A stretch of 64,000 bases of DNA from Deltaproteobacteria bacterium (GCA_020633895.1 JACKCT010000004.1:1-64000); one strand, 5' to 3'; shown: positions 1 to 11,016, counted from the stretch's first letter. Made by a program: numbers and translations. The notes: generated by a model not told the origin, from the letters alone.

Positions 1-1444
1 TGCCCATGATCGACGGTGCGTGCCCGACATAGATGAGATCGCCGCGACGCGCGACGCGGTCGCCGGGTTCCTCTCTATAAAAATTCTCGGGCAGCACCAG
101 GATGTGGTTGTCTCCGCCCGTGGCGCACTTGGCGTCAGCGCGCATTCGCAGCATCTCCCATGTGCCGTTTTGCATCAGGAGGTAGGGGCCTTGGAAATGG
201 CTGTCGGTCCAAGGCACGTCGGAGGACAGGCCGAGTTCGCACGCATGGCGGGCCACGTCGAAGAGTGTCGTCAGACGGCTGCTTTCCCGCACGGGTTGTC
301 GTTGTTTGAGCGGGGCGAAGAGGGATTCGGCGATCCGGTAGTACGGGATCAAAACCGTGGCGAGAGCGATTCCCAACACGAGTCGTTTCCCCCATCGTCG
401 GGCATGGTCGGCGTCCATGGATTCCATGTTTTCTTCGACCAGACGCGGCACAAGCGCCACCGCCACGGGAAACGCCGGGATGAACACGGATAGAAAGACA
501 CGGCTGAAGAAGTCGTAAAGCAGGGTCGGCAGCGTGATCTGGACGACGGCGAAGGCGAAGACGCCGTGGGCGAGGTTGCGGGGTATCGGGCGACGGCGGA
601 CCAGGCGCGAAAACAGCCAAACGATTACGACCAGCAAAACGAGGCCTTCCACCGACGCGAAGACCGAAAGCCAGGATACGAGACGATGCGTCGCGGGCTC
701 GGGGATTCCCGATTGAAGCCCGGACCCGAACAGCGCGCGCAGATTCGGCCAGCCGGACGTTGCCTCATGCCGAAAATAGCCGATCCACGGGGTAATGGCG
801 GCGACGGCGAAAATCGACCAACCCTTCCACGAGACGCTCGGGCGTTTCCAAAGCCAGACGGCGACAGCGGCCGGCAGCAACAGCACCGTGCCGAAATGCA
901 CCTGAGGCAGCAGCCCGACAACCAGGCCGAGCAGGAGCATGCGCCCCGGTCCGACCTTGCCGAGGCGAATCCCGTCGACGACCAAGGCAAAAAACGCGGC
1001 GGCGAACATCGGGACCAGGCTGTTGTTCTGAAAGTTGGCGACCGTGACCAGGTAGGGGAACGCGTTGAAATAGACCAAGCCGCTCAGAAGCGCTTCCCGG
1101 CGTCCGAACCACGCGCCCATCGCCGCCATGGTGATCGCGGCGGCCAGGGTCCATTGCAGCGACAGCCAGGCGACCATGGCCGGCAAGCCGAAGCCCAGGG
1201 CGAAGGGGAGGCTCATCAAGTAGATTTCGAACGGCCCGGTGTGAAAGCCCGACTCGGCCAGTTGGCGTCCGACCGACGGAAACGGCTCCGCGCCCGTGGC
1301 CACCGAATGCCACTCGGTCAAAAACGGCCCCTCGCGAAACTCGATGGACATGGTCATCCAGCGATGGGACACGAAGACGGCGACCAAAATAAGCGCGAAG
1401 GCGAGTCGATAGGCCGTCCGGCGGGATGACGGATTTTCCAGCAT
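1..1444 (-). CDS. Multi-pass membrane protein, possible GT-C-type glycosyltransferase (3' end cut by window edge)
   Basis: An open frame runs from an ATG at 1444 leftward off the window, giving 481 visible residues and no stop. An in-frame TAA lies four codons upstream, so this ATG is the first possible start. The protein has an N-terminal transmembrane helix (about residues 10-27), an exposed stretch with aromatic and acidic residues, then many hydrophobic helices (for example MLLLGLVVGLLP, IFAVAAITPWIGYF) up to about residue 380, and a soluble C-terminal region. That shape resembles GT-C or ArnT/PMT-like enzymes or other polytopic envelope proteins. I see no diagnostic catalytic motif, so the family is a guess. 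It is divergent from the rpsU operon, with a 256 bp gap between them. Confidence 0.6.
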   Translation of the reverse strand, partial: MLENPSSRRTAYRLAFALILVAVFVSHRWMTMSIEFREGPFLTEWHSVATGAEPFPSVGRQLAESGFHTGPFEIYLMSLPFALGFGLPAMVAWLSLQWTLAAAITMAAMGAWFGRREALLSGLVYFNAFPYLVTVANFQNNSLVPMFAAAFFALVVDGIRLGKVGPGRMLLLGLVVGLLPQVHFGTVLLLPAAVAVWLWKRPSVSWKGWSIFAVAAITPWIGYFRHEATSGWPNLRALFGSGLQSGIPEPATHRLVSWLSVFASVEGLVLLVVIVWLFSRLVRRRPIPRNLAHGVFAFAVVQITLPTLLYDFFSRVFLSVFIPAFPVAVALVPRLVEENMESMDADHARRWGKRLVLGIALATVLIPYYRIAESLFAPLKQRQPVRESSRLTTLFDVARHACELGLSSDVPWTDSHFQGPYLLMQNGTWEMLRMRADAKCATGGDNHILVLPENFYREEPGDRVARRGDLIYVGHAPSIMG

Positions 1445-1566
1445 GGAGGCACATTAACCGAAAACGAGGCGGCGACGCATCGGGCACGGAGAGCCGGTCC
1501 GAGATCAGTGCGGCTAAATGGCGATTATCACGGGTTTTTAATGGTGTTCGTCCGGTCACAGGGTGC

Positions 1567-1594
1567 TTGACAGGGCGCGGAAAGTGAATAAACT
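1567..1594 (+). promoter_or_regulatory. Putative sigma-70 promoter of the rpsU-rpoD operon
   Basis: TTGACA at 1567-1572 and TAAACT at 1589-1594 are separated by 16 bp. The site is about 105 bp upstream of rpsU and the only good match I see in the gap between the divergent genes. Confidence 0.5.
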
Positions 1595-1700
1595 TACGCA
1601 CCCTCGCCGATCGTATCGGGAATTTTCGATGGGATCGGGGGAGACGACATTGAACATCCTCCGGCGACACCACGCCGGAACTTTAAGGAGATGAAGGTCT

Positions 1701-1901
1701 ATGGCCGGTGTTCGCGTTCGCGACAATGAGCCGATGCAAAGCGCCCTGAAGCGCTTCAAGCGGCAGTGTGAGAAGGCGGGGATCCTTTCGGAGGTCCGCA
1801 AGCGGGAATTCTACGAGAAGCCCAGCGTGCGTCGTAAGCGCAAGGCGGCCGCCGCCCGCAAACGTCTGCTCAAGAAACTGCGCAAGCTCGAAGGTCGTTA
1901 G
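1701..1901 (+). CDS. rpsU: Small ribosomal subunit protein bS21
   Basis: A 66-residue, strongly basic protein of normal bS21 length. The N-terminal part contains the bS21 pattern of [14 protein letters not shown] followed by [12 protein letters not shown], and the C-terminus is an Arg/Lys helix ([17 protein letters not shown]). bS21 binds 16S rRNA in the 30S platform and acts during initiation. A good Shine-Dalgarno (AAGGAG, 1684-1689) precedes the ATG. It is the first gene of a classical macromolecular-synthesis operon; yqeY starts 3 bp after its stop. Confidence 0.97.
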   Translation: MAGVRVRDNEPMQSALKRFKRQCEKAGILSEVRKREFYEKPSVRRKRKAAAARKRLLKKLRKLEGR

Positions 1902-1904
1902 GCC

Positions 1905-2363
1905 GTGACCGCGATCCAAGATCGCGTCAAATCCGACCTGATCGCCGCGATGAAATCCGGCGACGCCTTCCGGAAAGACACCCTTCGCCTGATCAAGTCC
2001 GAGTTGGACAAGGCTGAAACCGACAAGGGATCGGAACTCACCGATGCCGAGGCGGTGACGGTCGTCAACCGGGCGGTCAAGCAGCGCCATGACGCCGCCG
2101 ACGCTTTTCTCCAGGCCGGTCGCTCCGATCTGTCCGATAAGGAGAAAAACGAGGCGGCGATCCTGACCGAATATCTGCCCGAGCAACTGTCCGAAGACAA
2201 ATTGCGCGAACTGGTCGACGAGGCTGTTCGCGAATCCGGCGCCGCGTCCAAGTCGGATATGGGCAAGGTCATGAAGGCCATCATGCCCAAGGTTTCCGGT
2301 CGCGCCGACGGTAAACTGGTCAAGTCCCTGGTGGACGAGGCCATCGCCAAGCTGACCTCCTAA
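1905..2363 (+). CDS. yqeY: GatB/YqeY domain protein
   Basis: A 152-residue GTG-start protein of the YqeY family, homologous to the C-terminal tRNA-binding tail of GatB, the amidotransferase subunit that makes Gln-tRNA or Asn-tRNA. Family hallmarks are the N-terminal helix (IQDRVKSDLIAAMKSGD), LRLIKSELDKAE, the segment EAAILTEYLPEQLSE and the C-terminal GRADGKLVKSLV. Free-standing YqeY proteins have no firmly assigned function. The position between rpsU and dnaG is typical in many proteobacteria and supports co-transcription. Confidence 0.93.
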   Translation: MTAIQDRVKSDLIAAMKSGDAFRKDTLRLIKSELDKAETDKGSELTDAEAVTVVNRAVKQRHDAADAFLQAGRSDLSDKEKNEAAILTEYLPEQLSEDKLRELVDEAVRESGAASKSDMGKVMKAIMPKVSGRADGKLVKSLVDEAIAKLTS

Positions 2364-2378
2364 CCCGCGATTGCGTCC

Positions 2379-2855
2379 ATGCCCTACGTCGACCTGGTCA
2401 TCCTGATCGTCATCGGGATTTTCGTCGTCAAAGGCCTGTTCCGGGGCTTCTTCGTCGAGGCCTTGACCATGGCCGGATGGGTCGTCGCGTTTTTGTTCGC
2501 GGGGGTTCTGCATAAAACCCTCGGCGATTTCCTGGCCGACATCTTCCGCCTTTCCGATTCGCTGGGACGCTTCCTGGCCTTCGGACTGGTGTTCATGCTG
2601 ATCACCTTCGGCTCCGCCTGGGTCGGCCATATGCTCGCCAAGGGCGCCAAGCGGCTGAATGTCGGCAGCGTGGATCGGACCTTGGGAGCGGCCTTCGGCG
2701 TGCTCAAGGGACTGGTGCTCAGCGGGATCGTCGTCAGCTTCATCGCCAAGGGCAACTTCTCGCCGTCCCTTGCGGCGGGGGTGAAAAGCTCCTTGCTCGG
2801 CAACTTCGCGATGCAGGCGTTTCAGATGGCGCTGGATCTGATCGGGATGGGTTAG
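2379..2855 (+). CDS. CvpA family membrane protein
   Basis: A 158-residue protein with four predicted transmembrane segments (about residues 5-22, 28-46, 66-86 and 107-124). The N-terminus has the CvpA signature: an acidic residue and Gly-rich turn before LFRGFFVEALTMAGW. The family includes E. coli CvpA, needed for colicin V production and envelope robustness; its biochemical role is unknown. It lies 15 bp after yqeY in the same operon. The ATG at 2379 has no strong ribosome binding site, consistent with translational coupling. Confidence 0.85.
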   Translation: MPYVDLVILIVIGIFVVKGLFRGFFVEALTMAGWVVAFLFAGVLHKTLGDFLADIFRLSDSLGRFLAFGLVFMLITFGSAWVGHMLAKGAKRLNVGSVDRTLGAAFGVLKGLVLSGIVVSFIAKGNFSPSLAAGVKSSLLGNFAMQAFQMALDLIGMG

Positions 2856-3039
2856 GGCGCCTCGGCCGCAAATATGGCGACCTCCTCTGGGTGCCGGGTT
2901 GAACTTAGATCCTTCACCGCGTTGAGGATGACAGGTCTAACGGCGAAACACGGTCCTTTTGAGCAAAAATTCCCTCTTCCTTTCACACGCCGCGTCGGGT
3001 AGTCTCCCAAATCCCCTCACGTCGGCGGCAGGGTTTCTC

Positions 3040-4857
3040 ATGGGCACGATTCCGCAAAGCAAGATCGACGAGATTCTGCATCGCGCGGATATCGTGCAGA
3101 TCGTCGAGGAACAGACGCAGCTTAAGAAAGCCGGCCGCAACTATCTGGGTCTGTGTCCGTTCCATCAGGAGAAGACGCCCAGCTTCAACGTCAATCCCGA
3201 AAAGGGATTCTTTAAGTGCTTCGGTTGCGGCAAGGGCGGCGACGTCATCCGCTTCGTGATGGACATTCACGGCTACACTTTTCCCGAGGCGCTGCGATTC
3301 CTCGCCGATCGCTACGGCATCGAATTGGAATACGAACAGGGCGCGCCCGGGGCCACGCGTGGCTTGCGGGAGAAGATGGTCGAGATCAATCAGGCGGCGA
3401 TGGATTTCTTTCGCGGGTTGCTTCGACAGGCGGAGGAAGGTCAGGCGGCGCGGGATTACATCGCCAAGCGCAGCATCGACCCCCACTTCGCGGATGCCTT
3501 CGGTCTGGGCTTCGCGCCGGATCGTTGGGATAGTCTGCTCAGGCATCTCAAGCGCAAGGATTTGGATCTGGACTTGGCCGCGCGGGTCGGGCTCATCAAA
3601 CAAAAAGACGGGGGCGGGGCGTACGACGCCTTTCGCAATCGCCTCATGTTTCCGATACGGGATGTGAACGGCCGGTGCGTCGGTTTCAGCGGTCGCGACC
3701 TGTCCGGCGACGAGAAGGTCGGCAAGTACATCAATTCGCCCGAGTCGGAGATTTTCCGCAAGCACAAGCTCTTTCACGGCGAGGACCTGGCCGGGTCCGC
3801 GATTCGGACGAAGGGGCGGGTGATCCTGTGTGAAGGCAACGTGGATGTGGTGAAACTGCATCAGTACGGTTTTGCCGAGGCGATGGCGAGCCTGGGGACC
3901 GCGTTCACCGAGACACACGCGAGTCGTCTATCGCGCAAGGCGGATTTGATTGTCATGATCTTTGACGGCGACGCGGCGGGAAAGAAGGCGATGCGCCGTG
4001 CGCTGGACCTCTTCCTGGCGATCGATGTGCATCCCCGGTGCGTGGTGCTTCCCGACGGCGATGACCCGGACACCTTCCTGATGCGTGAAGGGGCGGAGGC
4101 CTTGGAGGCTCATCTGGAGGCGGCGCCGACATTGATCGAATTCGCCGTGGACGAGGCCTTCAACGCGGCCGGCGACGACCCGGAACAGATCGCGAAGGCG
4201 GTCGGCGAAGTCGCGCCGATCCTGGGCAAGATTGCCGACCCGGTGTTGCAGGACCTTTGGATTCAGCGCGTCGCCGAACGGGCCCATGTCAACGAGGAAG
4301 CGCTACGCCGACGCATTGCCCAAAATCGCCGTCCCCGGCAGACGCAGCAAGGCCCCAGCAAAGTGGCCGTACCGGGCACGGGTGAAGCGTCGTCCGCGGA
4401 GGCGGGCATCGTGCGTGTGTTGATTCACCACCCGCGCATGGCCAGCCGGGTCATGGAAGAATTCGACCACGGCCTCGAGGAATATTGGGTCTCCCGGGAA
4501 CTGGCGGACGTGGCGCGGCGCCTTTGCGAAAAGGCCTTGTCGGCCCAGAACGATCGGGACTATTACATTGCGTCGGTCACGGCGGAACTTGACAATCCGG
4601 AATTGCAATCCAAATTGGCGCAGTGGAGCCTGGCGGACGACGGCATCGGGGATCGGGAAGCCGGGGCGGCGCTCGCCGATTATCTCCAGCGGATGCAGCG
4701 CGACGGACTTGCCAGACGATTGTCCATCCTGGAAAATGATTTGAAGTCCGTGATGAAGGCGGGCGACAAAGCGCGAGCGTTGGCGATGATGCATGAAGTG
4801 CAGCAGCTTCGCCGTCGAATCGATCAAACGCTCGGGCCGGATAAGTCGGTGTCGTAA
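3040..4857 (+). CDS. dnaG: DNA primase
   Basis: DnaG makes the RNA primers for chromosome replication with the replicative helicase. From the ATG at 3040 the product has 605 residues, a normal length; an upstream in-frame extension to 2959 lacks family similarity and was rejected. The N-terminal CHC2 zinc site is intact (C39, H42, C60, C63 in [12 protein letters not shown] and [10 protein letters not shown]). Next come the catalytic core ([17 protein letters not shown]) and the TOPRIM motifs ([21 protein letters not shown]). The TOPRIM Glu and Asp-x-Asp ligands are present, with EGN where EGY is common. The C-terminal 180 residues form the helicase-binding type domain. It sits between cvpA and rpoD as in standard MMS operons. 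Confidence 0.97.
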   Translation: MGTIPQSKIDEILHRADIVQIVEEQTQLKKAGRNYLGLCPFHQEKTPSFNVNPEKGFFKCFGCGKGGDVIRFVMDIHGYTFPEALRFLADRYGIELEYEQGAPGATRGLREKMVEINQAAMDFFRGLLRQAEEGQAARDYIAKRSIDPHFADAFGLGFAPDRWDSLLRHLKRKDLDLDLAARVGLIKQKDGGGAYDAFRNRLMFPIRDVNGRCVGFSGRDLSGDEKVGKYINSPESEIFRKHKLFHGEDLAGSAIRTKGRVILCEGNVDVVKLHQYGFAEAMASLGTAFTETHASRLSRKADLIVMIFDGDAAGKKAMRRALDLFLAIDVHPRCVVLPDGDDPDTFLMREGAEALEAHLEAAPTLIEFAVDEAFNAAGDDPEQIAKAVGEVAPILGKIADPVLQDLWIQRVAERAHVNEEALRRRIAQNRRPRQTQQGPSKVAVPGTGEASSAEAGIVRVLIHHPRMASRVMEEFDHGLEEYWVSRELADVARRLCEKALSAQNDRDYYIASVTAELDNPELQSKLAQWSLADDGIGDREAGAALADYLQRMQRDGLARRLSILENDLKSVMKAGDKARALAMMHEVQQLRRRIDQTLGPDKSVS

Positions 4858-4919
4858 GTCGGCGCCGACTTGAGTTTGATCCCGGAACTTGTGAACGAAA
4901 GCCTAAGGAGGCTTTTTTT

Positions 4920-6656
<1,737 letters not shown>

Positions 6657-6705
6657 CGACCTGACGACCCTTCAGACGCACTACGCGAATGAAATCAAAC
6701 CCACG

Positions 6706-6733
6706 AAACTCCCGGTTGATCCCGGGAGTTTTT
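6706..6733 (+). terminator. Rho-independent terminator after rpoD
   Basis: A perfect 10 bp stem (AAACTCCCGG at 6706-6715 with CCGGGAGTTT at 6722-6731), a 6-base loop and a T-run ending at 6733. It lies 50 bp after the rpoD stop. Confidence 0.9.
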
Positions 6734-6838
6734 CATTGAAATCGGGAAACTGGTGTCTCGACGACGTCGTCGAGACTAAAATGATCCCGAGAGTGCAGTG
6801 TGCCGATGATGATCGCATCCAATTGGAGGTGAATGCCG

Positions 6839-7360
6839 ATGCGTGCTTTGGCTTTGGAATGGCGGATTTTGGCGGTGGTTTTCGTGTTGCTGGCGGCGTC
6901 CTTCGGAACTGTTGTCGCCTGCGGCGGCGACGATGACGACGATGACGACGACTCGAGCGCCGACGACGATGTGACGGACGACGATTCCGATGACGATTTG
7001 GATGACGATGACGCCGACGACGATTCGGACGACGACACGGACGATGATGATTCGGGAGACGACGACACCGCGGACGACGATACGGTTGATGACGACGATG
7101 ACGACGACGCCTGTGAAATCTTTGAAGAAGAGGCGTGCGCTTTCTTCACGGAAACCTGCGACGATCTGCTGGGCTTCGGAACGACGGAGAAATGCATCTC
7201 CAGCTATTACGAAGACTGTGAAGCCGCGAGCATCGGCGATTCCAAAGGCTTCGGCGAATGCCTGTGCGACTGCAAGGGACTGGACAAGAACTGCGTGAAT
7301 GAAGACGGCGTCGCCAAGTGCGAATCCGAGTGTTTCGAGGATTTCTGCGGCACGTTGTAA
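6839..7360 (+). CDS. Asp-tract lipoprotein with 12-cysteine C-terminal domain
   Basis: A predicted lipoprotein of 173 residues from the ATG at 6839, chosen because GGAGG lies 9 bases upstream; the ATG at 6833 is too close. Residues 9-27 are a hydrophobic signal peptide ending in a VVAC lipobox with Cys28. Next come about 60 residues that are almost only Asp with Ser/Thr/Ala/Gly. The last 85 residues hold twelve cysteines in a compact acidic domain (motifs EKC, EDC, GECLCDC, SECFEDFC). This suggests disulfide bonds or metal binding. I recognise no family. It is monocistronic, bounded by terminators on both sides. The Asp tract recurs in other exported proteins of this window. Confidence 0.75.
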   Translation: MRALALEWRILAVVFVLLAASFGTVVACGGDDDDDDDDSSADDDVTDDDSDDDLDDDDADDDSDDDTDDDDSGDDDTADDDTVDDDDDDDACEIFEEEACAFFTETCDDLLGFGTTEKCISSYYEDCEAASIGDSKGFGECLCDCKGLDKNCVNEDGVAKCESECFEDFCGTL

Positions 7361-7379
7361 ATCCAAGCGGCCATTGAAG

Positions 7380-7410
7380 AAGCCCCGGTCCTTGCGCGGC
7401 CGGGGCTTTT
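7380..7410 (+). terminator. Rho-independent terminator after the Cys-rich lipoprotein
   Basis: Stem AAGCCCCGG (7380-7388) pairs with CCGGGGCTT (7400-7408) around an 11-base loop, followed by T residues to 7410. Confidence 0.85.
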
Positions 7411-7440
7411 CCTTTCCCGCGACCCGTCGCCTGAGCGATG

Positions 7441-7469
7441 TTGACACACCCTGTCGCCGGTTTTACGGT
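7441..7469 (+). promoter_or_regulatory. Putative promoter of the tRNA gene
   Basis: A perfect TTGACA (7441-7446), a 17 bp spacer and TACGGT (7464-7469) end 16 bp before the mature tRNA 5' end. Confidence 0.5.
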
Positions 7470-7485
7470 TTGCGCCGATTCCGAC

Positions 7486-7558
7486 GGGCCCTTAGCTCAG
7501 TGGTTAGAGCTGCCGGCTCATAACCGGTTGGTCGCAGGTTCGAATCCTGCAGGGCCCA
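7486..7558 (+). tRNA. tRNA-Met (anticodon CAT)
   Basis: A full cloverleaf can be folded. Acceptor GGGCCCT (7486-7492) pairs with AGGGCCC (7551-7557) and discriminator A is at 7558. The D arm is GCTC/GAGC. Anticodon stem GCCGG/CCGGT encloses loop CTCATAA with anticodon CAT at 7519-7521. The T arm is GCAGG-TTCGAAT-CCTGC. The first acceptor pair is G-C, unlike the usual initiator mismatch, so it is elongator Met, or Ile2 if the C is lysidinylated. The CCA end is not encoded. Confidence 0.93.
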
Positions 7559-7668
7559 GTTTCGTCTCACGACGTCCGAAATTCCTTTTCGAAGCGACGC
7601 CGCGCTCTTGGCCGGGCCGCCGTACTTTTGCTAAAGTGATCGACCGGAAACGAAAGGTCCAAGGGCCC

Positions 7669-8784
7669 ATGACCACCGTCGCGGATATCCTCAAAATCGT
7701 CGAAACGATCTACCCCCCGGACTTGGCCGAGGAGTGGGACAGGATCGGCCTGCAACTCGGCGATCCGGGAGCGACCGTTACCGGTGTGGCGACGGCGTTG
7801 GAATCGGATTTGGGGACGGTGCGTGACGCGGTGGCTCGGGGAGCGAATTGCCTCGTCGCCCATCACCCGCTGCTGTTTCATCCGCTCAAGCGTGTCACCC
7901 CGCGTGATCCCATCGGGGCGATCGTCATCGAAGCGATCAAACACGACGTTGCCATCATCGCGGCCCACACCAATGCCGATTGGGCCGAGGGCGGGCTCAA
8001 CGACTTCCTCGCGAAGCAACTCGGTCTGCTCGACGTGCGTCCGATGACGGCCAAGCCCGAGTTCCAGGAAGTCAAACTCGTCACGTTCATTCCCCACGAG
8101 CATCTCGAAGCCGTCACCGACGCTATGTTCGCCGCCGGCGCGGGAGTGATCGGCGACTACGCGAAATGTTCGTACCAGGTCGACGGGTACGGCACGTTCC
8201 TGCCGGGCGAGGACGCCGATCCGTTCAGCGGCGAGAAGGGTAAAGTCGCGCGCGAGGCGGAGGTGCGTGTCGAGGTTGTGGTTCCGGAGAAGAAATTCCC
8301 GGCGGTTGTCGACGCCCTTCGGCAGGCCCATCCCTATGAGGAACCCGCCTATGACGTCTACCCGCTCAAGACCAACCCCCGCAACGCGGGCGTGCTGCGC
8401 ATCGGCCGACTGGAATCGGAACAGACCGTGGGCGAAGTGATCGCGCGTCTTAAGGCAGCACTTGGCGTGCAGCATCTTCGCGCGGCGGGACCGGATAGCG
8501 GCGTGGTGGAACATGTGGCGATCTGTACGGGAGGTGGGGCCGGTTTCTTGTCGTCCCTACCGAAGTCGCCGAAAACCCTTTTCATCACCGGCGACGTCAA
8601 GTATCACGACGCCGTGGACGCAACGCGCCTGGGCATTCCGCTCATTGACGCGGGACACTTCGCCAGCGAAATTGCGTTCGCCGAATTAACGGCGGGTAAA
8701 TTGCGTTCGCACTTTGCTCATGGCGGCATCGACTTGCCGGTGCATGGGTTGACCGTCGAAAAAGACCCTCTCCGCACCGTCTGA
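7669..8784 (+). CDS. Nif3-like dinuclear metal centre protein (YqfO type)
   Basis: A 371-residue member of the NIF3/YbgI/YqfO family, which forms a hexameric toroid with a two-metal site; in some bacteria it is proposed to be a GTP cyclohydrolase 1 type 2 homologue, but the physiological role is unsettled. Visible hallmarks: EEWDRIGLQLGD near the N-terminus, the ligand motif AHHPLLFHPLK, AAHTNADWAEGGLND, and C-terminal GDVKYHDA and DAGHFASE. The middle (about residues 125-235) is the PII-like insertion seen in YqfO-type proteins (HPYEEPAYDVYPL). The ATG at 7669 follows AAAGG; an upstream in-frame extension would cross the tRNA gene and was rejected. The zinc-ribbon gene follows after 21 bp. 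Confidence 0.9.
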   Translation: MTTVADILKIVETIYPPDLAEEWDRIGLQLGDPGATVTGVATALESDLGTVRDAVARGANCLVAHHPLLFHPLKRVTPRDPIGAIVIEAIKHDVAIIAAHTNADWAEGGLNDFLAKQLGLLDVRPMTAKPEFQEVKLVTFIPHEHLEAVTDAMFAAGAGVIGDYAKCSYQVDGYGTFLPGEDADPFSGEKGKVAREAEVRVEVVVPEKKFPAVVDALRQAHPYEEPAYDVYPLKTNPRNAGVLRIGRLESEQTVGEVIARLKAALGVQHLRAAGPDSGVVEHVAICTGGGAGFLSSLPKSPKTLFITGDVKYHDAVDATRLGIPLIDAGHFASEIAFAELTAGKLRSHFAHGGIDLPVHGLTVEKDPLRTV

Positions 8785-8805
8785 CGACGGATTAGCGAGG
8801 ACACG

Positions 8806-9570
8806 TTGAACGAATTTCAAGACCAACTTCTGACCCTCGGCGACGTGCAGGACTTGGATCGTCGCATCGACGATCTGCGTCGCGAGCAGGCGGAGATTCC
8901 GAAGAAGCTCGAAGTCATCCGCGAGCGCATCGTCGCCGCCGAGTCGAAATACAAGAAACGCAAGGAACGCCTGGAAGAACTGGACAAATCCCGACTCGCG
9001 AAAGAGCGGGAGTTGGAAGAGTACGAAGCGCGCTTGGTCAAGGACAACAAGAAGCTCGAAAGCGTCGCCAACGACGACATCTATCAAAAGCTCGTCAAGG
9101 AAATCGCCCAGATCAAGGCCGCGAACGACGCACGCTCCGACGATATTCTGATCCTGATGGACAAGATCGAAACGGAACAACTCGGCCTGCGCAAGGATAA
9201 GGCGCATCTGGACGAGGCGAAGGCCGCGATCGAATCCGAGGCGCGCCCGCTCAAGAATCGCCTGGACGCCATTCCCGGCGAGACAGCGAAATATCAGGCT
9301 GAGCGCGACAAGATGGTCGAAGGGCTCGACCGCAACATGATGCGCAAATACGACGGCCTGCGGGCTCAGAAAAAGGGCATCGCCATTGTGCGCGTCGCCG
9401 GGCGAAACTGCGGCGGATGCAATATGGCGCTCTCGCCGATGCTCGTGAACAAGGTGCAGCGCGCCGAATCCATGGAGAGTTGCCCGAACTGCGGGCGCAT
9501 TCTCTATTGGGACGAAGAGGTGCGCACCAACCCCGGCGCCACGCCGCCGCCTCCCGCGACCAACGCATGA
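8806..9570 (+). CDS. Coiled-coil protein with C-terminal C4 zinc ribbon (CdsZ/DUF164 family)
   Basis: A 254-residue, TTG-start protein. About 190 residues are highly charged coiled coil (KKRKERLEELDKSRLAKERELEE). A zinc ribbon follows with the pattern CGGC in NCGGCNMALSP and CPNCGRILYW. This is the widespread zf-RING_7/CdsZ family, implicated in nucleic-acid or ribosome-related functions but poorly defined. GCGAGG precedes the start. The stop overlaps the RNase H start by 4 bp (ATGA), so the two are translationally coupled. The Nif3, zinc-ribbon, RNase H order is common in deltaproteobacterial genomes (from memory). Confidence 0.85.
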   Translation: MNEFQDQLLTLGDVQDLDRRIDDLRREQAEIPKKLEVIRERIVAAESKYKKRKERLEELDKSRLAKERELEEYEARLVKDNKKLESVANDDIYQKLVKEIAQIKAANDARSDDILILMDKIETEQLGLRKDKAHLDEAKAAIESEARPLKNRLDAIPGETAKYQAERDKMVEGLDRNMMRKYDGLRAQKKGIAIVRVAGRNCGGCNMALSPMLVNKVQRAESMESCPNCGRILYWDEEVRTNPGATPPPPATNA

Positions 9571-10217
9571 CCGACGAAAATCCCGACAACCCGGCGCAGA
9601 AAAAGCGCGTCGCCAAGTTACTGCGTGCAACGGTCGCCAGCGCGTATCTGCCATTCATCGCGGCGGAGGCGGGTGTGACCGTGGCACAGGCGAAGGGCAT
9701 GCTTAACACGCTGGCCGACGAATACGACACCGGGACGGCGAGGGTGCGCGACTCCGCGGAGCGCGTTCAGGCGGTGAAGAAGACGACGGCGACGGAGGCG
9801 AAGACCGGGGGGATGAAGGTCGTCATCAACACCGACGGCGCCTCCCGGGGCAACCCCGGGCTGGCGGGGCTGGGCGTATATATGTCCAAGGAAGACGGCA
9901 CGCCGATCGGTGGGTTCAAGAAATTCATCGGCGAGGCGACGAATAATGTCGCGGAATATCGCGCGCTCATCCTCGGATTGGACGAAGCGGCGAACGCGGG
10001 CGCGCGGCAGGTGGAGGTCCGCGCCGATTCGGAGTTGATGATTAAACAGCTCACCGGCGTCTACAAAATCAAAAACGCCGACATGCAGACCCTCGCGCAG
10101 ATCGTCCGCGAAAAGGAAAAACGCTTCGCCCGCGTCACCTACAAACACGTCCCCCGCGCCCAAAACTCCGTCGCCGACAAACTCGCCAACGAGGCCATCG
10201 ACGAACGGGTGCCATAG
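9567..10217 (+). CDS. rnhA: Ribonuclease HI with N-terminal extension
   Basis: A 216-residue protein whose residues about 82-216 are an RNase HI fold that cleaves the RNA strand of RNA-DNA hybrids. The catalytic acidic residues are visible: Asp in NTDGASRGNPG, Glu in NNVAEYRAL, Asp in RADSELMIKQ and the last Asp in NSVADKLAN. It lacks the basic protrusion of E. coli RNase HI, like Sto/archaeal and Bacillus YpdQ-like short types. The 80-residue N-terminal extension (AKLLRATVASAYLPFIAAEAG) is helical and of unknown role. The ATG overlaps the preceding stop. Confidence 0.9.
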   Translation: MTDENPDNPAQKKRVAKLLRATVASAYLPFIAAEAGVTVAQAKGMLNTLADEYDTGTARVRDSAERVQAVKKTTATEAKTGGMKVVINTDGASRGNPGLAGLGVYMSKEDGTPIGGFKKFIGEATNNVAEYRALILGLDEAANAGARQVEVRADSELMIKQLTGVYKIKNADMQTLAQIVREKEKRFARVTYKHVPRAQNSVADKLANEAIDERVP

Positions 10218-10518
10218 TCGGCACGGACCAACGGATCGCAAGCGATCCTGCCGCTAGCGCTGTGGTTGAGGCGGCCTGCAAGGGCGTCGCTTCGCTCTGC
10301 GATGTCAGAGGCCCGACCGTCAGGGAAGGGTCACGACCCAATTGATCTGCTCGTAACCAAGGAGTAGGGCGAGCAGTCTTAATCGCAGGGACGTACCAAA
10401 CCGCTTACTACCCGCCTTCGCCAAGGCTACGGCGAGGCAAGCCGTGCGCGGCTCTGAAATATCGAACGCGCTATCCCTTTACCTCTTCCCCGTCCCGCCG
10501 TATCCTCCGCGATTGGCC
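10218..10518. other. 301 bp intergenic region with degenerate repeat-like sequences
   Basis: No convincing gene. The region holds sequence similar to dispersed palindromic elements: CCGACCGTCAGGGAAGGG (around 10312-10329), CGCCTTCGCCAAGGCTACGGCGAGG (around 10413-10437) and GCGCGGCTCTGAAA (around 10446-10459). The last resembles the repeat at 20694-20762. The RNase P RNA promoter should lie in the last 100 bp, but I cannot pick -35 and -10 boxes with confidence. Confidence 0.5.
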
Positions 10519-10905
10519 GGAGCGGCCAAGGCGATCGCCGGCGGGCTGGAAGTCCGCGGGAGGAAAGTCCGGGCACCACAGGGCAAGGGTGCCGGCTAAC
10601 GGCCGGCGGGGGCGACCCTAGGGAAAGTGCCACAGAAATTACACCGCCGATGGGCCCGCGAGGGTCACAGGCAAGGTTGAAATGGTGCGGTAAGAGCGCA
10701 CCCGCGACAGCCGGGAAACCGGCGGCGAGGTAAACCCCACCCGGTGCAAGGCATATGGGGAGCATAGCGGGCGGCCCGTCCCGCTTCCCGGTAGCCGCTC
10801 GAGGCCGTCGGCAACGGCGGCCCTAGAAGAATGATCGTCGCGGGGCGTGGCGGCCGTCGGGGTCGCGCGATCCGAACAGAACCCGGCTTACCAGGCCGCT
10901 CCGGC
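10519..10905 (+). ncRNA. rnpB: RNase P RNA (class A)
   Basis: Conserved RNase P RNA blocks are present in order: GAGGAAAGTCCGGGC near 10558, the P4-type ACAGAAATTACACC, GGTAAACCCCACC near 10729, AGAATGATCGTCGC near 10827 and ACAGAACCCGGCTTA near 10877. The 5' GGAGCGGCC (10519-10527) pairs with 3' GGCCGCTCC (10894-10902) to form helix P1. This RNA is the catalytic part of RNase P, which trims tRNA 5' leaders. The 3' end is approximate; a T-run follows at 10914. Confidence 0.95.
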
Positions 10906-11016
10906 TCCCGGCTTTTTCGTTGCGACCTTTCCCGACAAATCCCGTCCGATCTTTGTCCTCTTGATCGCGCGCGCCGTGCGCCCTAGGTTGCGTGAAGACC
11001 AAATCAAGGACACACC

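Noticed and set aside
566-1429. Plus-strand frame of 287 codons at the left end
   Set aside because: Hydrophilic Gln/Arg/His-rich shadow of a minus-strand membrane protein that runs off the window.
7438-7668. N-terminal extension of the Nif3 gene
   Set aside because: It would translate the tRNA gene; the ATG at 7669 fits the family start.
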